Assembly: GCF_013373865.1 (NCBI RefSeq)
Contig: NC_050471.1
Location: 5,369,307-5,433,306 of the forward strand
Length of the DNA: 64,000 nt
Direction of reading: 5' to 3'
Source: Monomorium pharaonis
Lineage: Eukaryota > Arthropoda > Insecta > Hymenoptera > Formicidae
Shown: positions 25,159-36,618 of the stretch, one piece after another
How positions within the stretch are numbered: position 1 is the stretch's first letter
How the letters are laid out: every line of letters begins with the position of its first letter
Position numbers and translations under genes: made by a program
The notes under the pieces: generated by a model
What the model was told of the DNA's origin: nothing
Database searches by the model: none
What the model saw: only the letters and a program-made list of their open reading frames with translations

Positions 25159-26043
25159 ATCCATATTTACTTATGTTACATCATCCGCCGGGTTTGCCCC
25201 GAGCAAATCCCGCGCGAACACAGCACTCGCTCCTTACGTATGTTCTTCTCTTGACGCCCGTTCGTCCGTCGTGAATCTCGGACCCCGCGGGAGATAAGGG
25301 AGAATCGCACGCGCGCGAAAAAACACTCCTGCGATGCGTGTTTCGTGTCCGATATTCCCGCTTTGTTCGCGGGCGAGAGAGAGAAAACACCTCCGTTTTT
25401 TTTAACCGCACCCTCGCCCGCCCGAGTCCACCTTGCGTCCACGCACCTCGTTATTAAACCATCCTTTCTCGGGTGCCCGTCGGAGACGCGGGTCCAAGTT
25501 AAGCACTTTCGCTCACCGACGACGATGAAACAACAACAACAACAACAGCAAACAGCCAACAAGGTCCGCGATCTAGCTCGGACTCCACGAACGGACGAAC
25601 GGGCGCTGACCTGGCCGCGCGAAGAAGGAACGTCATTACCACGTCCATCAATGGTACCCTTTGAGAGAACGCCACTGGGTCTCCTCTTGCACCGCGTCGC
25701 GAAAACTACAATGGAAATATTTCACTTATCACCAGGACATCGTCGATGGAAGAAAATGCCTGAAGCCGTGCGAGGAACGACAGGATGACGATGACAGCGA
25801 GGATGATACTTCGGCGACTAAGATTTCTTGAACAACTCGGGCGAAGAACGATCACGATGTTCAGCCGACGGCCGCGACAGTCACGGCAACACATCCTCTC
25901 TTATTCCATGTTTCTCTTATTTTGTCTGTTTCGTCCTCAGTAGCTTTCATCCTCTCTCCAGGTCTGTACGCGCGGTCAAGGTCGACAAAAAATCACCGAT
26001 CGTGCGCGTCAGCTCCTCAGCCTCCCCGGTAGACCGGTCTCGG

Positions 26044-26073
26044 CCTCGTTAAACCCCGTTGAACCTCGTTGAA
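26044..26073. repeat. Three-unit 10-bp tandem repeat just after the vvl stop
   Basis: Units are cctcgttaaa, ccccgttgaa and cctcgttgaa, exactly 10 bp each, followed by a partial cgag. The array lies about 220 bp downstream of the stop codon, within the expected 3' UTR. Confidence 0.8.
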
Positions 26074-26296
26074 CGAGCCACCATTCCGTACCCTCGTCTC
26101 GGTAACGAGCGCCGCCGTCCGATAGGTAGAAAGGGCGCCGCGAGTCGGTCAGCTACGAGGTCGTGTAACTGCCGGTGCGTGCTTGAAGGTAGTGATGATA
26201 GAACGGCGGCAGGGTCGTCGTCTCTGCCGCCGACGACACGTTCACCGAGTTCTGCGAGGTTACCGCGAGGCCCAACGGGGGAGGCCCCGGCGAACG

Positions 26297-27648
26297 CTAG
26301 TGAGCCGCGAGCGAGTGAGCCGTGAGGGCCTGAGGGCTGAGCATTGGTGGACTGTGGCTGTGACCCATAGGCGAACCGTGCAGGTGATCCTGCGGATGAT
26401 AACCCTGATGAAGACCGCCTTGGCTTTGGTGGCCCGGTGGGATACCCTCTATCATGCCGTCGCCGAGTGTATTGGGCGGCGTCATTCTCTTCTCCTTTTG
26501 CCGTCGATTGCAGAACCACACCCTGACCACTTCCTTCTCGAGTTGCAACGAGTCCGCCAGTGACGTGATTTCTTGGGCCGACGGTTTTGGCTGTTTGTGA
26601 AAATGTTGCTCGAGCGCACCCTTCACCGATACCTCAATCGACGTCCTCTTCTTTCGCTTTCTACCCTGGGCGGCGATCTTGTCGATGCTCGTCGGCGAGC
26701 CGGTCGTCGAGTCCGCCTCCTCGAGCCACTTCTGCAGCAGCGGCTTCAACTTGCACATATTTTTAAAGCTCAATTGTAGAGCCTCGAACCTGCATATTGT
26801 CGTCTGCGAGAAGACGTTGCCGTAGAGAGTACCGAGCGCGAGACCGACGTCCGCCTGGGTGAAGCCGAGTTTGATGCGCCGTTGCTTAAATTGCTTGGCG
26901 AAGGCCTCGAGGTCGTCCGATGTCGGCGTGTCCTCCTCGCCAGCGCTATGATCCCTGTCGAGTGGATGACCCGCGTGCAGAGGATGCCCCGACGGTGGAC
27001 TATGATTGTGCGCGTCCCTCAAGTGGTGAGGTAGACCGGTCTGATGATTGTGCAGCTGATGTGGATGCTGATGCGGATGCTGATGCAGCATGCCGTTCAT
27101 TGCTGCGTGGTACTGTTGGAGGGTGGTGGGCGAGGCCGCACCACCGCTCGGATTGTAATGCGCCGACGGGACGACCGGTGCGTGCCAAGAATGCGGTGAG
27201 GCCATTCCTGGAGACTGATGCGGGCCCCGATGATGCATACCCTGGTCCGTCGCGGTTGCCGCGGCCGCCGCGGTCAACGGCTTCACATCGAGGCTCGCGT
27301 TTGCCTGATGGGGATGATGATGCGGATGATGGCTAGTATGGTGCATGCCCATCGAGGCCGCCCAGGATCGCTACCGGGTTGTAGGCTCACCCAGGGATTC
27401 GCCGACGAGAGACTCGCCGGATGGGAAAGTCCGTTTGGCGACGGCGAAGACGTCACCTGATGATGATGGTGATGGTGGTGATGATGCTGCGGCGCCGGCA
27501 TGTACTTCATCTCACCAGCGTCGGCGGCGCTGCGGGGCGAACCCGAGGAATAGCCACCCACGATGTTCATCCCGATCGTTGTACCTGAACCACCATCCAG
27601 GTCGGTAGACACTGCGCTACTAACCGGCATGTACGTAGTAGCGGCCAT
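26297..27648 (-). CDS. vvl: POU class III homeodomain transcription factor (ventral veins lacking / drifter), intronless, one apparent frameshift
   Basis: Class III POU proteins are nuclear DNA-binding regulators; in Drosophila vvl acts in tracheal, glial, wing-vein and neuronal development and binds octamer-like sites. Seen here: the start ATG is at 27646-27648 with an in-frame TAG directly upstream, so no longer N-terminus is possible in this exon. Residues 1-95 end at 27364 and include nine consecutive His (55-63). The frame then slips by one base, and the rest is read from 27363 to a TAG stop at 26297-26299. With one base restored the protein is about 450 aa. The POU-specific domain is about 238-312 (EEDTPTSDDLEAFAKQFKQR, then GFTQADVGLALG and FSQTTICRFEAL). 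After a short linker, the homeodomain is about 331-390, beginning RKRKKRTSIE, with recognition helix RVWFCNRRQKEK (Cys50, Asn51). The region between 100 and 235 is rich in His, Gln and Pro. The tail ends SPPMLSPQALTAHSLAAH. Position -3 of the start is T, a weak Kozak context. Family assignment is near certain; vvl rather than another class III POU is inferred from the N-terminal block and the intronless structure. Confidence 0.96.
27353..27366 (-). other. Single-base frame break inside vvl
   Basis: Read on the minus strand, the codons before the break give LQPGSDP. The downstream frame gives, after one added base, W-A-A-S followed by the Met at 27352 and MGMHHT. As written, the first frame runs on as GRPRWACT and stops at 27283. 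The simplest repair is a second T after the CCT codon, a TT dinucleotide read as T. Loss of one base from a short homopolymer is a common assembly error. A real mutation would remove both DNA-binding domains from the main product. A gene finder starting at the Met at 27352 would report only 351 aa and lose the first 99 residues. Confidence 0.85.
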
Positions 27649-28800
27649 CTACTTCTTGCTCGTCGAGAGGCTTCGTGAAACCCTCTCGATGTGGTTCCCC
27701 ACCGTGGAATGTCCACGGGGTACGTTTCTCACTCGCACCCCTTTCGCAAATAATCTTCTAAACTCTTGTTTTTCTTGATAGATGAAAAAAGACAGATGGA
27801 AAATGAAGATTTTATAACACGGTGAAGAATTTCTAATACGAGAAGTTGAGATTATTGGTAAAATCTCCTCGCAGAACCTTAGATGTAGTTATATGTCAGA
27901 TAGATGTCTAGTCACTTCACGATCCAATGATCCTCGGAAAGCAGATCTCTTAGTAATCACTGATCACTCGTCGCACAATCCACAGTTTGCGTCGACACAC
28001 CAGGGACCAGACAAAACTGGTCATCGTTCTTGATAAAGTTTCGTTCATAGTTTCTCAAAAAGTGTCATGTATGCAATAATACAGAAACATCGACGAATCC
28101 GCAGTAAGAAAAGATTGTCGATATATCGTTTCTCCCGTTCACTCCGGCGGGGTGGGTCCCCGCGGAGGAAAAGCGCGTCTCCAGATCGAAGCACCGCTCT
28201 GTCGTGGTGCTCCGGAATTTGGTTCTTCCTCTCGCTCTTTCTCTATCGTCAGCCCTCGTTCCCACACGAAAATTACACGTGAAACGAAAGCTGGCTTCCT
28301 AGTTACGTACTGGCCAACCCTCGAGTCGAGTCGGGAAGTCACTCGCGACGAGGATATCGATTCAGCCGAGGTCACACATCCCTGGTGGGGATTCTAACTT
28401 GTCGAGTAATCACTAATCTTGTCTCGACCGATGACAACTACGGCGATGTTTACGGCGATGCGAGGTTTACTCCGCACTGGCGTCGCATCTGTGGCTCCGA
28501 CGTGGTGAACGCGTACCGACGACGACGATGCACGACGCAACTGCACTCGGGGGTTGCCACCGCGGACCGACGACCGAGCAGCGAGCAACCGACCGACCGA
28601 CCGGCTCGGCGTAAAGGGACGTACGACGGTAATCGCGGAACGGAAGAGACTCGACTCGGCGGGAGTAGAGTAGGTATATGATGTCGTGCGTATGTGTTCC
28701 TTCTGGTGGTAGATGTCCCTCTCTTTACATGAGTGTACGTGTGCGTATACATACGGTATACGTGTATATGTGAAAGAACGTGTAGGTAAGAGAGTATAAG

Positions 28801-28805
28801 GAAAA

Positions 28806-28839
<34 letters not shown>

Positions 28840-28881
28840 TGTATGTATGTGAGTGTGTATGTGTATGTGTATGTGTGTATG
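28801..28881. repeat. (GA)n followed by (GT)/(GTAT)n microsatellite
   Basis: Purine GA repeats run to about 28840, then gtatgt/gtgtat repeats to 28881. It lies about 1.2 kb upstream of the vvl start codon. GA repeats can bind GAGA factor in insects; whether this one does is unknown. Confidence 0.9.
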
Positions 28882-29245
28882 GCGACGGAGGAGAGATGGG
28901 TTAGAAAGATCTCGCTCGGGCTCTCATGCGTTATGCATGTCGTAGCTGAGAGCGACTGACTGCCTCGCCTTGCAGCTCGCCCGAGGTTCCCGAGGCTCCC
29001 GGAGCCGCTTGTGGTGGAAGTCCGTCATGCGCGTCACCGTTGTGCACATCCCTACCACCGTTACCTGCGCAGCTCGCAATTGGACGGGCTCGCAAGGTGG
29101 CCGTCGATGTACGTCAGCATCAGGCGGAACCTAGTGTAACCGCGCCTACCAAGGCAGGCGAGGCACCCCAGGCGCCAGTCCTTTTCGACCCCCCCTTGCC
29201 GTTGCTTGACTACGTTCTCGCCTGGCTAACAATGCTCGTTCGCTG

Positions 29246-29420
29246 ATGCCGCGATCGCCGTCGCTGCCGCCACCGCCACCGCCACTGCCGCCGCCGCCGC
29301 CACAACTACCACCACCACCATCAGCATCACCACCACCACCAGCACCAGTACCACCACCACCTACTACCGCCACCGCCACCGCTGCCACCACCGTCATCGC
29401 CACCGACGTTGCTGCCGACG
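29246..29420. repeat. CCG/CCA trinucleotide-rich tract
   Basis: Dense ccg, cca and cac triplets. In one plus-strand frame it reads as poly-Pro and on the other strand as poly-Gly. All frames are simple-sequence, so I do not call a gene. Confidence 0.85.
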
Positions 29421-29600
29421 TTGCTGCCGCTGTGCCGCGCAACCATCGCCACACCGTACCGTGCCGTGTTACATCGCGCCGCACTGCGCTGCGCCGCAAT
29501 CACATCGTTCCGTTCTGTTCCGTTCCTGTCTGTCGCGATTAGGATAAGCGTGACTCGAGCCGATTCGATACGCGGCCAGCTAGCCGCTCGTCCACGTTAG

Positions 29601-31298
29601 CCACATGTGACGCAGCTCCCCGCGACTTCACTTCTCAGGTGCAATCAATTTCTCATCTCTACGCGGTTTTTCACATTCGTGTACATTTTACCGAGTATCT
29701 CTCGTTTTTTAAACGACGGATGCCCCTCTCTAGAAACTTTTCATGATCACGGTCGGCGATCGTTGTCGCGATCTCTCTCACGGCACACGCGCGCACACGC
29801 AACAGGTACTGATTTAATAGCGAATAATTGTATGTGCGACGAGGCACAGTAGACGTCGCGACGCGACGGCTCGAACAGTCCTACCTTCGGGATAAAATAT
29901 ATCTTGTGGGAATATCCGGAGCGCTATGAGAATCGTATGTGGGAATCACGCACGAGGCATTATTAATTCAAGAAATCATAAAGTACATAAAAAGACTGAA
30001 CAACGCAGAACCCTCCCCGTCAAGACACAAATCATAAGATTCTCATCGTTGCCGTCGAGCTTTTGGAGCAACGAACGAACACACACACACACACGCGCGC
30101 GCGCGTCAGAATATGCGAGTTTATTCTGCCGCGTCCTCCTGCGATTCCTCCGCGAGAACGACGATAGCATACGCGTCACGTACGCAAACGAAAGATCAAT
30201 TTTTCAGGCACCGTCGCGGTACAATCCTGTCCGTCGACAGTTTCATTTCCTTTTCGCGTAGCTCGCGGTGCAACAGGTGCACGGATAACCGTTGGTTTCG
30301 GCTCGTTCGCTGATTACGCACGCCTTCGTTATCGGTATTCTGCACCCCCGCATCGTCGTCGCGCGTCCCGTGGTGCAGGAGAAAAAAAGCCAAAAGAGAT
30401 AAAAAATCCACCGCATCACAAAACTCCAATTTATGACTAGCGAAATTCTTCCGAAACATAAAAAAAAGATTTCAACGACTGTATACCGAAAGTACTTTCG
30501 ATATACGAAATTCTATGACAGATCAAAAAGCAGGATGTAATTGGCCACATACGCTTACTTTCCTTTACTTTATTATTTAGATTTTGTAAAGAATATTTTA
30601 TCATTCATAAGCTAATCCGAAACTTGCGAGATAAAATTTTCAAGAGGATTTCAAACGAAGATAAATCGATCAATTGCCGATTACGCAACAGCAACAGGTA
30701 CCCATTCGGGATGATTAATTATAGAGAAAGGCTGCCCGATCGTGAAGGGGAGAGGGAGGGAGTGGTATCAATAAGAACGAGCCGAACACAAGAAACGAGC
30801 GAAAGCGTGTAAGTGTATTGAGAAGAGGGAAGAAGAGAGGAGGAGAGGAGACGAGAACGAACGCGCGAGCGGGCGAGGTTTAGTACATTTAAATGAGAGC
30901 CACAGGTAGCAGCATTATGCAGTACGTGCCAGCTACCCCTCAGGAGGGGTGAGTTAGATCATCGTGTGCCGCGGGATCCTCCTGTGTCGTAGTCTGTTTC
31001 AACTACCCGACTGGCTTTGCGCGTCTTCGCACCTGTAGCCATTCGCATTATTTGTTGCCGCTAACTTCCTTCGTTTTCTCATTCTTTATTACTCGCGCGT
31101 GCGAGGAAGCGCGACTAATTATCGCTCGTACGAGACGTACGCGAGTTCTGCACTTCGAGCGTTACGATAAAAAAGAAAATAGTAGAAACACAGATGCGCG
31201 CGCGATACTTGTCTTCCTCGCCTTACGTGGAAGACAATCGTAGCAATACAAGAGAAAATTAGAAGAACGGTAATTATCTATAATATGCCATTTAATTG

Positions 31299-31345
<47 letters not shown>

Positions 31346-31508
31346 GAACAGACGTCAGATTTATAACTATTTTAACTTTTATCAATATTTAATTAATGTT
31401 AAATTTAAAATGTACCAAAATATTATCTCATCTTTAGCAACGCCAATATGAAAATTATTCATACAAAAATCAGTTCAAATATTGCACGCGTCAATTTTTC
31501 ATAGCTCC
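29601..31508. other. Non-coding sequence upstream of vvl
   Basis: Mixed composition, with CA/CG repeats near 30080-30106, a purine-rich stretch at 30740-30870 and the AT array at 31303. No gene is recognised. Confidence 0.5.
31303..31341. repeat. (AT)n microsatellite
   Basis: About 19 AT units, located about 170 bp left of the first MITE. Confidence 0.97.
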
Positions 31509-31510
31509 TA

Positions 31511-31714
31511 CACTGAGAAAAAAATAATGTTAATTTGACAAAATTTTCTAACTAAATTAAAATTTTGTCAGTTGAAGAATTTATGCATTTAACTTGAATG
31601 CACAAATTTTAATTCAAGTATTTATATAGTTAATTGAAATATATAAATACACGAATAGACAAAATTTAATTCAGTTGGAAAATTTAATCAAATTAACAAA
31701 ACTTTTTCTCAACG
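31511..31714. mobile_element. TA-flanked MITE-like element (mariner/Tc1 type)
   Basis: The ends form a long inverted repeat of about 60 bp. The left end starts CACTGAGAAAAA, and the right end read backwards starts CGTTGAGAAAAA. Both continue through ttgttaatttga/tgttaatttga and aaattttc. The element is bordered by TA on both sides (31509-31510 and 31715-31716), as expected for Tc1/mariner insertions. At about 204 bp with no coding capacity it is a non-autonomous element. The arms are somewhat diverged, so the insertion is not recent. Confidence 0.85.
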
Positions 31715-31718
31715 TAGG

Positions 31719-33699
31719 TCAAAGGAGATCAATATTACAGTTGCGTTGAAAAAGTTATGCTAAAGCATTTCACGACTTCGCAAACGGACGGATACCAAGA
31801 ATCTCGTGGTTCAAAAGAATTCCTAAGAAGCATTCTCCAAATAATTTTCTACAAAGTGCAACAGTTGGCCGTGGCGTTTCTAGGTCGACACGGTAAAACT
31901 GAGACCCTCTTAGCGCGTTGGAGAAACCGTGTCGATGGTTACCCGTTATGCACAAAATATCGCGGTATTTTTATAGATGACGAATCTCGTTGTCCAACGA
32001 TGATCGGTTTCCGCGGAATCCGCGAGACTTTGCTTCGACTTTTTCCCTTTTTTTTTCCTTCTTCGACGGCCGCCACAGCACGCCGTCAGCGACAACAAAG
32101 CTCTGTCGCTGAGAGAGAAATTATGCATTCCGCGTGTACGCGGGTGTACGTTACCCGCGAACGGCCTCCGGAATTTCACTCGCCTCGTCCCCTTTCTCCA
32201 TTCCTTTGCCGCAAATATTCAAGAGTACGCGCAACTTGTCCCGAGAGCTCTTCGAGCAAAATATCCGAAACCCCGTGTGCTATTGAACGCTTATTAAAAA
32301 AAAAACCGCGTTACGTAAATACACTAAATACGTTACACGCGCGTAGATAAATTATGATAAAGTTAATTAAATTTTTATTTTTCAGATGCAAGTTATTTCC
32401 GTAGATTTATCAACAAGATCCTCACGTATCTTATTATAACGCATTATCGTACCGCTAATTCTGGTTGGTCGATCAGATATAACGAAAGAGCAGCCATCCG
32501 TCTTTTCTGCTCCTTTTTGCGCTCTTTATCTTTCACTGTTCCGCCAACTTTTCGCGGTGGTGCCGACACCACGATGATCTACGAGCGGCGAATAGAAGAC
32601 TTGTGTTGAGGCGTATAAATTCGCGTTCGTTACGCGCGGCACGGTGGCACTTCGTTGTAGGATACCGTAAACCGACGGAGGAGAGGCAATAATAGAATTG
32701 CTTTTACATATCTATCGCTGAACTGACAGACTATGAATGACACTGCTTAAAATGTCGAAGCCGTATTTCGTCAGAGTGCTTCGAAGTGATATTTACGCAT
32801 GTATAACGGATTTAACGTGACACGCGCGCATTCTTGCGTTTAGGCGTAACACGGAAAGTTACGGGTTAAAAACGCAAAAGTTATCAGAGAGGAATAGAAT
32901 GACGAGCAAAAAAATTTGAGTTCTAGCAGATTCTAAATGTCTTCGGAATCGGACATGTAACGATGAAAAGTCAAGATTGTTGAATTTTTGTAATAATTCA
33001 CGATATAAAATGATTTAATTACATAATTAACTGAAACGTTTATTATTATTGATATTTAAAAATAAAAAAATTTAAATTATTCCGAAGAAAATAATAAAAA
33101 CTTGTAAAGTATCTGAATAAACTAAATCATTCGAACAATTAAATATTTTAATGTCTCAAATGTCTTATGTCCAGAATATTATTACTGTAATAGCTATATT
33201 TAAAAAAGGATATTAAAAAATATTATCTTGACATATAATCTTAAAAAAATTTTTTAAACATTACTAAAATATAAACTCTAATCTAACGTGTAACAAATTA
33301 ATTTTTTTAAATGTTTATTTCTACAATATTTATTTAAAATAGTTTGCCTTTTAAATATCTTGAAGATTGTATACACTATTTAAAGATTATTATAAACAAA
33401 TTTTAATTGTAAAGATGTGTTTAATCACTGGGCATTTTATTTTACGAAAATAAGATTTTTTAAATCCTATATTTTAGACAAGCCGAGAAATAATTTAAAC
33501 ATGTAATACTTTCTGTAAAAATCAGTTATTTCAGTTTGAAAAGAATACACAAAATTCATTATTTGATATGACGACAGTTCGAAGAAAGAAAATTTTAAAT
33601 TAGAAATATAAAAATTATATAAAAGAGATTTCTTTTCTCTAATTTTGATTGATAATTAATTCTTTAAATTGATTCCAATGAATTCATTCTTTTCACAGG
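31719..33699. other. Non-coding stretch with a hairpin
   Basis: The frame at 31757-32350 (197 codons) matches no family I know and has no conserved motif. Within it TCGACACGGT (31885-31894) and ACCGTGTCGA (31926-31935) make a perfect 10-bp stem with a 31-base loop. From 32880 to 33700 it is strongly AT-rich with nothing recognisable. Confidence 0.5.
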
Positions 33700-34220
33700 C
33701 TAGGCATTTCGCTCTCGCGAAATTTCCTGTTCGGATTGTCCTGATCGATCGAGTGGGTCGCGGCATCATAATGCGCCCTTAATTCGATTTCGTGTACCCC
33801 CATTGTGTCAAATTGGATTGAATACTGTCGTGAAATATTTGCTTAGGATTCGACAGGTAGCTCTAGCTAGTTTTCACTTCACATACGACACACAGGGAAT
33901 AAACTTGGAGAGGAAAAAGAAAAGGAGATGAAAAATGACGAAGGTGAGAGGGAAGACAAAGAAGGGAATAGATGTGGGGAAACGCAGAAAACAACTAACG
34001 GCCTAATCCTGGACACATGAAAATGTTTCACTACCTGAACATATGCTTGCATAATTTAGGCGGTTCTTTCGGGCCCGAACCCTAAGGGGGCCCGAACGAG
34101 TCGGTTGCGGTTGTCTCGTGATCAAAGGTCCACGGAAGTGCGAAAACATTTGTGTAAAACATCAGCACGAAATCGATTCTGTCCAATTGGGCGTTAAATG
34201 CCCAATTTCCATCGCTCGCC
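33700..34220. promoter_or_regulatory. Candidate enhancer with palindromes and a TCF-like site
   Basis: It contains the perfect palindrome TTCGGGCCCGAA (34068-34079), a direct repeat of GGGCCCGAAC (34071-34080 and 34088-34097), ATCAAAGG at 34121-34128 (TCF/pangolin-type core) and an 8-bp stem AATTGGGC/GCCCAATT with a 7-base loop (34185-34207). It stands out from AT-rich sequence on both sides, about 6.5 kb upstream of the vvl start. Confidence 0.4.
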
Positions 34221-36600
34221 TTTTCTTCTTTTCTGTTCACCGACTTTATTTAAGTATTTTATTGCATCTCGCATACACATTATCTATATCTTAATTTTAC
34301 AATACAAATTATTCTCAAATAACTAACAAAAATCATTGTATATAAAACTATTTGAATTATATTAATATAAAGTATATTTTAAGGAACATTTTGTATACAC
34401 AAATAAATTTATATTACCCTTTATAATCATACATATATAATAATTTACGAATATGTTGCAAGAAGCAATAAAATCTCCTTGACCTTTGCCCTCTTAATTT
34501 TAAATATGTATATGTCTGCTTATCGACATAGCTTCAGCGAAGCATCGAAAGTAGCTGTAACACTTAGAAAAAATATCGTTCGAGTCCCAAATAATCGCCT
34601 CGCCTTTCAGCCATCGTTGTGATGTGCAACAACGCTTACAGCAGTGGCCAAGAAAACGCATTTACATACGAAATCCGTCTGTGGACTCTAAGAGTGAAGT
34701 ACACAACACTCTTGCGCACACTACGCGGTCGTGATTGTCACCCACGGTGAAAAGCCATGATAATAGAACGCGCATACAAGACTAGCAGAGGCCATCATTT
34801 TCGGGTACATTTGAAATTACAATTGTACTAGTCGTTAACGTGTCATGTCGAGATCCTCACGACGACGAACTGAAATATAAAATTTCTGTACAAAAAAAAA
34901 GACCGATAATCTTTAACGACCAACTACTCATTCAGAAGCTTTTAATCCAAGTACTTTGGAATGTGTCGTAGGTAATTCTGAAAGTCCATAAAAATCGCAT
35001 ATAATCGCATTAAGCATACGTTACAGCATACGTTAAAATTTTCGCTAAGCAAACACATTTCATCGATCATCAGAAGCGCAGAGCGTAAAGTGTAAATTTT
35101 TTTTCGGTTCCCATCGAACGCAAAACCCTGTCAAAATTTCGTTCCGTCCATTTCCCAAAATATGCACGAATCCCGAAAATGCTGCGCGAGTGCACGCGCG
35201 AAATTCGCGCGAATTTGATCATCTGTTAAAACACAGCGCGACGTGTGACAATGTTGAATCGTCGTTATGACTCGATTACACCTACACGCGTACGCCCACA
35301 CGCATACGTGGCGATGGCTACGGTTTAACGATCGTCGAAATAAAACGCGTGACAATCTCTACGAAACAGCGTGCACGCCTCGCTCCGAGAAGCCTGTATG
35401 CAAAAACGAATATTTAGAACGTGTCGTAGGTCGCGGCGATCATAAAAAAAAAAACCGGGTGAGAACGCCACGTCACCCGTACGTGAATGGAGGACGTTAA
35501 CCGGTGTAATTTGGTCGCTTTTATGTCCGAAATGAATATTTTAATATTTTAATACGAAATATGCTATGAGGAATTTTATGATGCGCTATAGCATTTCCCT
35601 ATTATGGGTGTCTGCCCCCTTAGAGGTAAGGAAAGGCAAAGGGAAAAAAGGCAACGCGCGTGGAAAGGGAGCAGCAAGATTACGTACCCAGAAACGAGGG
35701 AGACAGCGATATGAATAGTGGGGACGGAGTTGAAGAAAACGGAAAGAAGGGGTTCCACGAGTGCTACCATTCAGGAGAACAGAAGAGGGGATTATTGTAT
35801 AGTGAGCAAAACTATAACGAGATGGCAGCAGCGCGCGGCTGTGCTATCACAAAAAGAAGAAAACTTCAGTAAGACACCCCTTACAAAGGGGCTGCTCGAG
35901 AAAGACATGTCGATAGACATGGTGACATCTATGGAATGGACCGAGAGTTTCCATGGAAAGACAGATCGAAGCTTCGAAGATAATACATATGTCTATACAG
36001 ATAATTTTAATTGTGGCATATAAAAAATTAATTTTTCCTAATAAATCGTAAAAGAAAATAACAAATTTTTTATTATAAAAAAAGTAAAATTATTAAACAG
36101 TAATCAAAATCATTTGTTTTACTTTCATTAATTACGTCTATTCAATAATATACATTAATAATACATCTTATATAAATATTTCAATTCATGTTCACATTTT
36201 CAATAGTTAAAAAAGTAAAAATCACATTTTGGTGCTTTGAACTTTTCTATCCTATCCATTTCTATCTCTTTTCTTTTTATCTTTCAAAAGTTCAGCAACT
36301 CATCACTACGTGATTAGAACGATTTTTCAAGCCGCATGTCAAGACCTCAGTCTTGTCGAAGGGACCGTGAGCTCTCTCCCTCGCCGTGAAAATTTCCACT
36401 TTAAAAAGTTCGATCTGCCACACAGCGCAACCGTTAGGCCGCTCGGACGGGAGAATCAATAGCTCGCACGTGCAAGGATGTAAGGAGCGCGAAGAAATAT
36501 GCCAGCGGGAGAAGAAAAGGGAGCAATGGTTTTATTTACTACCGTCGGTCCGTGATCTGAATTTTTACGATCGCGGCCGCCGAACCCGGGCGCGATTCAT
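34221..36600. other. Non-coding stretch
   Basis: AT-rich at 34250-34500 and 36000-36250. No recognisable gene, repeat or strong motif cluster. Confidence 0.5.
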
Positions 36601-36606
36601 TCCCGT

Positions 36607-36618
36607 GGTGACGTCACC
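36607..36618. promoter_or_regulatory. Palindromic CRE-type site
   Basis: GGTGACGTCACC is a perfect 12-bp palindrome with the full CREB/ATF core TGACGTCA. Isolated TGACGTCA words also occur at 8899-8906 and 38893-38900. Confidence 0.4.

Larger units (their letters stand above)
23300..26296 (-). other. Probable vvl 3' UTR and downstream sequence
   Basis: There is no recognisable coding sequence. Immediately after the stop the DNA is GC-rich, with a three-unit 10-bp tandem at 26044-26073. Further on it becomes AT-rich, with a perfect Pumilio-type site (UGUAAAUA on the transcript strand) at 25151-25158 and another match at 24800-24807. There is an AAT-rich block at 24391-24655 and a run of 25 A (U in the transcript) at 24196-24220. 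On the minus strand, the first canonical AATAAA I find after the stop is at 23307-23312, so the transcript may run about 3 kb past the stop. The end point is inference; RNA data would fix it. Confidence 0.4.
27649..29600 (-). promoter_or_regulatory. Presumed vvl 5' UTR and promoter region
   Basis: This stretch lies directly upstream of the vvl start, with no other gene. It contains CpG-rich sequence at 28140-28650, a GA/GT microsatellite at 28801-28881 and a trinucleotide-rich stretch at 29246-29420. A TCAGTC initiator-like word occurs on the minus strand near 28950, without a convincing TATA or DPE partner at the right spacing, so no start site is assigned. Small reading frames on both strands look accidental. 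Confidence 0.45.

Noticed and set aside
26049..26519. 156-codon minus-strand frame overlapping the end of vvl
   Set aside because: It is an alternate frame of the high-GC vvl C-terminal coding region that runs into the 3' UTR. No known domain, and such shadows are expected at this base composition.
26920..27336. 138-codon plus-strand frame opposite vvl
   Set aside because: Antisense shadow of the His/Gln-rich vvl coding sequence.
29246..29542. Poly-Pro protein frame
   Set aside because: Produced by CCG/CCA trinucleotide repeats; the other frames are equally simple.
31757..32350. 197-codon frame
   Set aside because: No recognisable domain and no splice or promoter signals. It includes a hairpin and homopolymer runs; a chance frame is more likely.
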